A stretch of DNA of 64,000 bases from Pleomorphomonas oryzae DSM 16300. GTDB taxonomy: Bacteria; Pseudomonadota; Alphaproteobacteria; Rhizobiales; Pleomorphomonadaceae. The position numbers and the translations under genes were made by a program. The stretch is taken from contig NZ_AUHB01000001.1 of assembly GCF_000422965.1 (NCBI RefSeq), forward strand, positions 124,001 to 188,000, read 5' to 3'. Below are positions 58,527 through 64,000 of the stretch, in pieces (the stretch's first letter is position 1; each line of letters starts with the position of its first letter). The notes under the pieces are model-generated. The model made no database searches and had not been told where the DNA came from. It worked only from the letters and a program-made list of their open reading frames with translations.

Positions 58527-59543
58527 TCACTTGCGTCTCCACACGCCCTTGCGGAGCTGATCGATGAAGACGGCGATGATGATGACGAGGCCGACGAAAA
58601 TGCCCTGCGAGTAGGCGTCGGTGCCGATGAGCACGAGGCCGTTGCGCAGAATTTCCAGGATGATGGCCCCGAAGAAGACGCCGAGGATGGTGCCCTCGCC
58701 GCCCATGAGGTTGGTGCCGCCGATGACCGCCGCGGCGATGACGTTGAGTTCCTTGCCGGTGCCCTGGTTGGCGATCGCCGACGACAGGTAGCTAACCTCG
58801 ACAAGACCGGCGAGGCCGGCGAACAGCGCCGACAGCACATAGACGGCGATCTTCATGCGGTCGACGTCGATGCCGGACAGGCGGGCGGCGGTCTCGTTGC
58901 CGCCGATGGCGTAGAGGCGGCGACCGAAGATGGTGCGGTCGAGCAGCACCCACATGACGATCGAGAGCACCGCAAACAGCACGAAGGGTGTCGGCACGCC
59001 GAGGATGGAGCCGCCACCGAGCTCGAAGAAGCTGTCGCCGATGGGGCGGAATTCGTCGATGGAGCGGCCGCGGGTGATCATCAGCGCCGTGGCGCGGGCG
59101 ATGCTCATGGTGGCGAGCGTCGGCACGAAGGGCGGCATGCGCAGCAGCGTGATGCAGAGACCGTTGAACAGGCCGAACAGGGCGGCGAGCGACAGCCCGC
59201 CGGCAATGGCCACCGGAGTTGGCAGGCCGTAACCCATCAGCGCGGCCGAGGCGACGGCAGTGACGCCCCAGATGGAGCCGACCGACAGGTCGATGCCGCC
59301 GATGATCAGCACCAGCGCCTCGCCCAGCACGGCGATGCCGACGAAAGACATGTTGCGGGCGTTGTTGGAGACGTTGTCGGCACTGAGAAAGCTGGGCGCC
59401 AGGATCGCCAGCACCGCCACCATGATGACGATGGCGAGCGCGATGCCGGTTTCGCGCGAGCGCAGGATCGAGCGGATAAAGCGACCGCCGACCGAGCCCT
59501 CGGCGGAGATGTCGACCTTGGCGTCGGTGTGGACGTCGTTCAT
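58527..59543 (-). CDS. Sugar ABC transporter permease
   Basis: This 338-aa inner-membrane protein is of the RbsC/XylH type with 8-10 helices ([40 protein letters not shown] and the later [20 protein letters not shown]). The conserved GGIDLSVG and [11 protein letters not shown] elements are present. It is the first gene of the second importer operon, 83 bp before the binding-protein gene. Its leader contains the RIME-like element. Confidence 0.94.
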   Translation of the reverse strand: MNDVHTDAKVDISAEGSVGGRFIRSILRSRETGIALAIVIMVAVLAILAPSFLSADNVSNNARNMSFVGIAVLGEALVLIIGGIDLSVGSIWGVTAVASAALMGYGLPTPVAIAGGLSLAALFGLFNGLCITLLRMPPFVPTLATMSIARATALMITRGRSIDEFRPIGDSFFELGGGSILGVPTPFVLFAVLSIVMWVLLDRTIFGRRLYAIGGNETAARLSGIDVDRMKIAVYVLSALFAGLAGLVEVSYLSSAIANQGTGKELNVIAAAVIGGTNLMGGEGTILGVFFGAIILEILRNGLVLIGTDAYSQGIFVGLVIIIAVFIDQLRKGVWRRK

Positions 59544-59563
59544 CGATTTCGGGTCCTTGATCT

Positions 59564-59670
59564 CTAGAGAATTTCCGGTGAAAGCCGGTTCACCGGAAAT
59601 TCTCTAGCTCTTTGTTTTCACGCAAATACTGACGCAAAACCGCGGTACACTTTTGCTGGATTTGCTCTAG
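59564..59670. repeat. RIME-like mosaic palindromic element
   Basis: These 107 bases begin CTAGAG and end CTCTAG. The left palindrome has perfect 19-bp arms (59564-59582 and 59589-59607, core TTCCGGTGAA / TTCACCGGAA) around an AGCCGG loop. The right part contains a looser palindrome (GCAAAACCG...TTTTGC). Length and layout fit the Rhizobium intergenic mosaic elements (RIME1, about 109 bp). It lies 21 bp upstream of the permease start and could affect its leader RNA. Confidence 0.75.
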
Positions 59671-59676
59671 GAAAAG

Positions 59677-59716
59677 GGCCCGCCGACCCGAGGGAGAGGA
59701 GCGATGCCGGCGGGCC
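59677..59716 (-). terminator. Terminator between the two importer operons
   Basis: GGCCCGCCG / CGGCGGGCC inverted repeat with a 22-base loop, followed on the minus strand by CTTTTC. It lies 53 bp after the binding-protein stop and separates the upstream operon from the downstream one. Confidence 0.7.
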
Positions 59717-59768
59717 TGCCGGGGAGACAGTCGCGTTGCCGCGCCTCTCCCCGGTTATCGCGTGGTGG

Positions 59769-60773
59769 TCACTTGCACTCGGGATCGTCGCCGAATCCCT
59801 TGCAGAAGAACTGCGTGGCGTTGTCCTTGGTGACCATGTTTGAGGGGATCTCGATCTCCATGGTACCGTCGGGGTGCTTGGTCATCTTGCCGAGCTTGTC
59901 GAGGGCGGCGGTGTCGCCGGTCACCAGGGCATGGGCGGCAATCACGCCTTCCGGAGCCACCGTCGAGTAGGTGAAGGTGGCGGCGAAATCGCCCTTGGCC
60001 ACGGCGCGGATGGCGCGGTTCTCGCCGTCGATGCCGATGATCAGGATGCCTTCCTTGTCGCGGCCGGCCGCCTTGATGGCCTTGAGGGCGCCGAAGGCCA
60101 TGTTGTCGTTATGGGCGTAGACGGCCTGGATCTCGCCGGGTCCGAAGCGCTGCAGCGTGTCTTCCATGAACTTGAGGGCCTTTTCCTCGTCCCAGTCGGC
60201 ATGCTGCTCGGCGATGATTTTGATCTCCGAGCCGGCGATAGCCTCGTGGAAGCCCTCGGAGCGTTCGACGGCCGGCGCCACCGCCGGATCGCCCTTGATC
60301 TCGACGACATTGCCCTTGCCGCCGAGCGCCTTGACGACATACTGGCCGGCCAGCGCGCCGATCGGCTTGTTGTGCGGGCCGATGTGTAGCGTGACGGGAA
60401 CACCCTCGATGGAGCGCTCCAGCGTCACCACCTTGATGCCCTGCTTCAGCGCGTCCTTGATGATCGGCGTCACGGCAGCCGAGTCCTGCGGCGAGATCAT
60501 CAGCGCCTGGATGCCCTGTACCTCGAGGCTCTCGATGTCGGTGATCTGCTTGGCCGACTTGCCCTCGGCATTGGTGACGATGAGGGTGGTGTCCTTGAAG
60601 TTCTCGGCCGCGTAGGCCTTGTTGCGCTCGGTCATGGTATTGCGGTGGGCCGAGTTGGACGCCGCCTGCGAGAAGCCGATGACGACCTTGTCGGCGGCCA
60701 GCGCCGAACCGGCGAAGGCGGTGGTGGCGAGCAGCAGGGCGAGCGTGGCGCCGATGGTCTTGATCCTATTCAT
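59769..60773 (-). CDS. Sugar ABC transporter periplasmic substrate-binding protein
   Basis: This 334-aa exported protein has a signal peptide (TIGATLALLLATTAFAGSALA) and a type I sugar-binding fold (VVIGFSQAASNSAHRNTMTE, IQALMISPQDSAAVTPIIKD, GIKVVTLERSIEGVPVTLHI, VYAHNDNMAFGALKAIKAAG). It ends in a Cys-containing tail (FFCKGFGDDPECK). GGAGGAACAGTGAC precedes the ATG. It is the third gene of the first importer operon (ATPase-permease-binding protein) and differs clearly from the binding protein of the second operon, so the two importers probably take up different sugars. Confidence 0.94.
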   Translation of the reverse strand: MNRIKTIGATLALLLATTAFAGSALAADKVVIGFSQAASNSAHRNTMTERNKAYAAENFKDTTLIVTNAEGKSAKQITDIESLEVQGIQALMISPQDSAAVTPIIKDALKQGIKVVTLERSIEGVPVTLHIGPHNKPIGALAGQYVVKALGGKGNVVEIKGDPAVAPAVERSEGFHEAIAGSEIKIIAEQHADWDEEKALKFMEDTLQRFGPGEIQAVYAHNDNMAFGALKAIKAAGRDKEGILIIGIDGENRAIRAVAKGDFAATFTYSTVAPEGVIAAHALVTGDTAALDKLGKMTKHPDGTMEIEIPSNMVTKDNATQFFCKGFGDDPECK

Positions 60774-60803
60774 GTCACTGTTCCTCCTTGGGTTTCGCGC
60801 CGA

Positions 60804-61766
60804 TCAGGCGCGCCTCCGCCGCCCTGCCTCCAACAGGACTGCGAATACGATGATCAGGCCCTTCACCACCTGCTGGGAGAATGGTGAGACGCCTGCGAGA
60901 TTGAGGATGTTGGCCAGGATGGCGAGCACCATGGCGCCGCCGATGGTGCCGGCGATGCCGCCTTCGCCACCGAACAGGCTGGTGCCGCCGATGACGGCGA
61001 TGGTAATCGCCTCGAGTTCCAGGCCAACACCGGAGTTGGGGTCGCCGACCGAAAGGCGCGACAGGAAGATGAGGGCCGACAGCGAGGCGAGGCCGGCCGA
61101 AATCAGGTAGACTGAGAAGGTGACGAGGCCGACGTTGATACCGGCAAGGCGAGCGGCCTCGGGCGAGGAGCCGACGGCGTAGATGGCTCGTCCGAAGGGC
61201 GAGAGGCGCAGCACGACGAAGGCGATGACGCAGACCAGCGCGAACACCCAGATCGGCGTCGGAACGCCCAGGATGAAGCCGCCGCCCAGGAAGAAGAACT
61301 CGTCGCCGCGTGGCCCGAGGTTGACGGTAGAACCGTCGGCGATCATCAGCGCGATGCCACGCGTCATCACCATGGAACCGAGCGTCATGATGAAGGGGGG
61401 CACTTGGCCGATGACGATGCCGAGGCCGTTGATGACGCCGATCAACAGGCCACCCCCTACCCCGATCAGGCAGGCGAGAAGGATGGGATAGCCCATGCCC
61501 ATCAGCGTCGCCGCCACCACGCCGACGAAACCGACGATGGAGCTGATCGACAGGTCGATGCCGGCCGTCAGCAGGATGAAGGTCATGCCGACACCGAGGA
61601 TGCCGTAGAGAGCGACCTGCCTCAGCACGTTCAGCACGTTGATCGGGTTGAGGAAATGCGGCGAGATCAGGCTGGCCGCGACGATCAGGACGACAAGGGC
61701 AATGATAAGGCCGAAGCCGCGTGGCAGGTTGCGGAACGTCGGGCGGGAAGCAGTGGTGGCTGACAT
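60804..61766 (-). CDS. Sugar ABC transporter permease
   Basis: This 320-aa inner-membrane protein is of the RbsC type with multiple helices (GFGLIIALVVLIVAASLISP, GVGMTFILLTAGIDLSISSI, AVIGGTSLFGGEGGIAGTIG). The conserved GIDLSI and IGGTSLFGGEG elements are present. GAGAGG precedes the ATG by 8 bases. It lies 21 bp after the ATPase gene and 30 bp before its binding protein gene. Confidence 0.94.
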   Translation of the reverse strand: MSATTASRPTFRNLPRGFGLIIALVVLIVAASLISPHFLNPINVLNVLRQVALYGILGVGMTFILLTAGIDLSISSIVGFVGVVAATLMGMGYPILLACLIGVGGGLLIGVINGLGIVIGQVPPFIMTLGSMVMTRGIALMIADGSTVNLGPRGDEFFFLGGGFILGVPTPIWVFALVCVIAFVVLRLSPFGRAIYAVGSSPEAARLAGINVGLVTFSVYLISAGLASLSALIFLSRLSVGDPNSGVGLELEAITIAVIGGTSLFGGEGGIAGTIGGAMVLAILANILNLAGVSPFSQQVVKGLIIVFAVLLEAGRRRRA

Positions 61767-61787
61767 TTTAAGGCCTCTCGGCTCGGC

Positions 61788-63284
61788 TCAGTTGTGGGTG
61801 GCGTAGCGCATGACTTCCTCTTCGGAGGTCTGACGCGCGTCGAGTTCGGCGGTGATCCGGCCTTCGCGCATCACGTAGACGCGGTCGCAAAGGTTGAGGA
61901 TTTCCGGCAGTTCGGAACTGGCGATGACGATGGCCAGCTGTCGGCTGTCGCTCAGCTCGAACAGCAGGTCGTAGATCTCGCGCTTGGCGCCGACGTCGAC
62001 GCCGCGCGTCGGCTCGTCGGCCAGCATGATGGTGCATTCGGCGCCGACGAGGCGGCCGATGACGCATTTCTGCTGGTTGCCACCGGAAAGGTTCTGCACG
62101 GCAGCGCGAGCGTTAGGCGTCTTGACGCGCAGCCGGCGAATGATGGTGTCGACAAGGGCGCTCTCCTTGACACGCGACAGCAGCGGCCCGGCCATCAGAT
62201 GCTTCAGCGAGGAGATGGTGATGTTGAAGCCGACCGACTGCTTGAGGAACAGGCCGGCCACCTTGCGGTCTTCCGGCACCAGGCCGAGGCCATGAGCAAG
62301 GCCGTCGCGCGGAGAGACGAGATGGACGGCTTTGCCGTTGAGCGTCAGCGCGCCGCGCGAAGCGCGGTCGGCACCGAACAGGCCCTTCAGTGTCTCGGTG
62401 CGTCCGGCGCCGGCAAGGCCGAACAGGCCGACGATTTCACCCCGGCGGACGTAGAGGTCGGCATCCTTGACCAAGCCACCGGCCGACAGGCCCGATACGC
62501 GCAGCGCCTCTTCGCCGATCTTCGGCACGCGCTTGGGGAAGATGTCGCCGACTTCACGGCCGACCATGTGGCGGATCAGCGTTTCGCTGTCGATCTCGCT
62601 GGTCCGGCACTGGTGGACCACCTCGCCGTCGCGCATCACCGTCACGGTCTCGGCGATGTCGAACACTTCGACGAGGCGGTGGGAGATGTAGACGAAGGCG
62701 ACGCCGTCCTCGGCCGACAGCTTGCGAATGATGGCGAACAGTTGGGCGATTTCCGAGGCGGCGAGCACCGCCGACGGCTCGTCGAGGACGATGATACGGG
62801 CATTGCGGGTCAGCGCCCTGGCGATCTCCACCATCTGGCGCTTGGCCACCGACAGCGTGTCGATGCGGGCGGCGGGGTCGATGTCGAACCCCAGCCGTTC
62901 CAGCACGGCGGCGGTCTGCCGGCGCGCCTCGGCCCAATCGACCAGCCCGCCGGCACGGCGCGGCAGGCGGCCGAGCAAGACATTCTCAGCCACCGATAGG
63001 TGCGGCGCCTGCGCCATTTCCTGATAGATGACGGCGACGCCCTTGCCGATCATGGTGGCGGGGGTGGGATTGTCGATGGCTTCGCCGAACACGCTGATCT
63101 TGCCCTGATCGGCGCTATAAGCCCCCGAAAGAACCTTCATCAGCGTCGACTTGCCCGCGCCGTTTTCGCCGACAAGGGCGCGTATCTCGCCGGCTTCAAG
63201 CGAAAAGCTGACCTGCTTCAGGGCTTTGACGCCTGGAAAGGACTTGGTGATGCCTTGCAGTGCCAGGGCGGTTGATTCAGGCAT
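61788..63284 (-). CDS. Sugar ABC transporter ATP-binding protein (two-domain, RbsA type)
   Basis: This 498-aa protein has two ABC domains. The first has Walker A GENGAGKSTLMKVL, signature region LSVAKRQMVEIARAL and Walker B IIVLDEPSAVLA. The second has a degenerate Walker A (GLAGAGRTETLKGL) and signature NLSGGNQQKCVIGRL. It is the first gene of the first importer operon and is transcribed away from the second PfkB gene. The start at MPESTALAL has GGAG about 12 bases upstream; the frame continues 39 codons further but is not protein-like there. Confidence 0.94.
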   Translation of the reverse strand: MPESTALALQGITKSFPGVKALKQVSFSLEAGEIRALVGENGAGKSTLMKVLSGAYSADQGKISVFGEAIDNPTPATMIGKGVAVIYQEMAQAPHLSVAENVLLGRLPRRAGGLVDWAEARRQTAAVLERLGFDIDPAARIDTLSVAKRQMVEIARALTRNARIIVLDEPSAVLAASEIAQLFAIIRKLSAEDGVAFVYISHRLVEVFDIAETVTVMRDGEVVHQCRTSEIDSETLIRHMVGREVGDIFPKRVPKIGEEALRVSGLSAGGLVKDADLYVRRGEIVGLFGLAGAGRTETLKGLFGADRASRGALTLNGKAVHLVSPRDGLAHGLGLVPEDRKVAGLFLKQSVGFNITISSLKHLMAGPLLSRVKESALVDTIIRRLRVKTPNARAAVQNLSGGNQQKCVIGRLVGAECTIMLADEPTRGVDVGAKREIYDLLFELSDSRQLAIVIASSELPEILNLCDRVYVMREGRITAELDARQTSEEEVMRYATHN

Positions 63285-63827
63285 GCGTGTCGGCTCCTGC
63301 TGTCGACGGTGGGCCGCCGGCCGGTTGGATCGGGCATGAAGGGGCATGGCCGGGACCGCTCCCACGCCTATGCCGGTCTGGCCCGGACGAGCCCCCGCCA
63401 TCGGCGGCCTGTCAGGCGCCGCTGGGTTCGGGCTCTTTGAAATTGAAGTGACGCGGCGACTGAAACTGGGTGGCGATACGATGCTCTACCAAAACAGAAG
63501 AGCACCGCCATTCGGCCCGGTGATTCAATCCGCTCGGCGAATACCTAGCCGCTCGTCGATAAATTGAAGTCGGTCACAGGACTCTCCCTCTTCTCCGCCA
63601 ACCCAGCCCAGGCTCCGAAAGCCGGGAACCCTCAAGACGACGATTGAATTCCTCCCAATCATCGCCTCCCCTAGGTCGACCATGGGCGCAAAATAGCATA
63701 AGCAAGCGCTTGCGCAAGCGCTTTCCTGAATGATATTCTTTTGGCTAAGGGAGCATTGTAAAAATTCGCGGTAACCGGCAATTGCCGCTTGAGCGACAAA
63801 GCGTCGGTCAATCTCGGGGGGAATCAC
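63285..63827. other. Divergent regulatory region between importer operon and PfkB kinase copy 2
   Basis: These 543 bases contain no supported gene. They include the LacI-type operator at 63702-63724 and an AT-rich stretch at 63725-63780 (a likely promoter for the kinase). Small frames on the minus strand have no family resemblance. Confidence 0.55.
63702..63724. promoter_or_regulatory. LacI-family operator
   Basis: The perfect 20-bp palindrome AAGCGCTTGCGCAAGCGCTT (63704-63723) is also two overlapping copies of the CAAGCGCTT-type half-site pair. A central CG with flanking AAGCGCTT arms is the usual shape of LacI/PurR-family operators. It lies 104 bp before kinase copy 2 and 418 bp before the divergent ATPase gene. 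Confidence 0.7.
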
Positions 63828-64000
63828 ATGTTACTGGCCTGCGGCGATGCGCTGATCGATTTCGTGCCTGTGAAGGCGGCCGACGGCCGGGACGCCTACG
63901 TGCCGGCGGTCGGCGGCTCCTGCCTCAACATCGCCGTCGCCATGTCGCGCCTCGGCGCCCCCACCGGCTTCGTCGGCGGCATTGCCAACGACATGTTCGG
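63810..64000 (+). repeat. Direct repeat, copy 2 (5' part of PfkB kinase gene)
   Basis: Matches 53360-53550 at a constant offset of 10,450 bp with six mismatches over 191 bases, three of them in one two-codon stretch near the window end. The repeat runs off the window. Confidence 0.95.
63828..64000 (+). CDS. PfkB-family sugar kinase, copy 2, 3' part outside window
   Basis: The first 57 codons are visible and open. The protein start MLLACGDALIDFVPVKAADG and GGSCLNIAVAMSRLG is identical to copy 1; visible substitutions are Leu to Pro after RLGA and Leu-Ser to Ile-Ala in FVGG..ND. The ribosome site (ATCTCGGGGGGAATCAC) is also identical. It is divergent from the first importer operon with a LacI-type operator between them, so it is probably co-regulated with that importer. 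Confidence 0.92.
   Translation, partial: MLLACGDALIDFVPVKAADGRDAYVPAVGGSCLNIAVAMSRLGAPTGFVGGIANDMF

Noticed and set aside
61794-62999. 401-codon plus-strand frame opposite the ABC ATPase
   Set aside because: Asp/His/Gly-rich antisense translation of Walker and signature regions; not a gene.
63525-63827. Possible 100-aa minus-strand gene before the importer operon
   Set aside because: It covers the LacI-type operator and the kinase ribosome-binding site, lacks a ribosome site of its own and resembles no family.

Overview
The window is a 64-kb piece of a GC-rich chromosome from an alphaproteobacterium of the order Hyphomicrobiales (Rhizobiales). Evidence for this is the block ccmI-ccmE-ccmF-ccmH-degP-response regulator-histidine kinase-glnE, a FeuN/FeuP/FeuQ-type three-gene set, a MucR/Ros regulator, a CbrA-like PAS histidine kinase next to a peptidoglycan-binding protein and a DUF1491 protein, and a rhizobial mosaic palindromic element. 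I cannot name the genus. There are no rRNA genes, recognisable tRNA genes, CRISPR arrays, intact insertion sequences or prophage genes.

Layout. 1-12.4 kb (all minus): partial glnE, an OmpR-type two-component pair, a Do/DegP protease, the cytochrome c maturation set ccmHFEI and an unrecognised 465-aa protein. 12.5-16.1 kb: a glycine-zipper lipoprotein, the feuQ/feuP/PepSY set and a small DUF465 (YdcH-like) protein. 16.1-18.6 kb is gene-poor and holds only bluB; its non-coding DNA contains an unusually dense cluster of GANTC sites. 18.6-28.9 kb: a WYL regulator, YitT, a Mop-type molbindin, a YcgN-type Cys-cluster protein, a class A penicillin-binding protein with a DUF1214/DUF1254 pair, a lipoprotein, a DUF2336 protein, mucR, sufE and a DUF5330 protein. 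29.4-43.3 kb: a CbrA-like kinase, a peptidoglycan-binding protein, DUF1491, oligopeptidase B-like S9 peptidase, Fe-superoxide dismutase, an orphan receiver protein, a small exported protein, a branched-chain aminotransferase, a haloacid dehalogenase, malQ, a HerA-like ATPase and a LuxR-type solo regulator.

43.3-64 kb is mainly catabolic. After an AT-rich intergenic stretch and an M20 dipeptidase comes a co-directional LacI-family regulator-xylB-xylA operon, in which xylose is isomerised and then phosphorylated. An AT-richer gene for a membrane-anchored C13 (caspase-like) peptidase follows, then a DUF1131-like lipoprotein, D-amino acid dehydrogenase and a PfkB sugar kinase. Next are two complete, adjacent sugar ABC import systems on the minus strand. 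One has the order ATPase-permease-binding protein. The other has permease-binding protein-ATPase-FucU-type mutarotase-LacI regulator. A terminator and a RIME-like palindromic element separate them.

The most notable architecture is that the two importers lie between two nearly identical, directly repeated PfkB kinase genes exactly 10,450 bp apart. The second copy runs off the window end. A perfect 20-bp palindrome of LacI-operator type sits between the second kinase and the divergent importer operon. Other points for a second look are the GANTC cluster near bluB, the low-GC C13 peptidase gene, the LuxR solo with an inverted repeat upstream, and the FeuN-like position of the PepSY gene.
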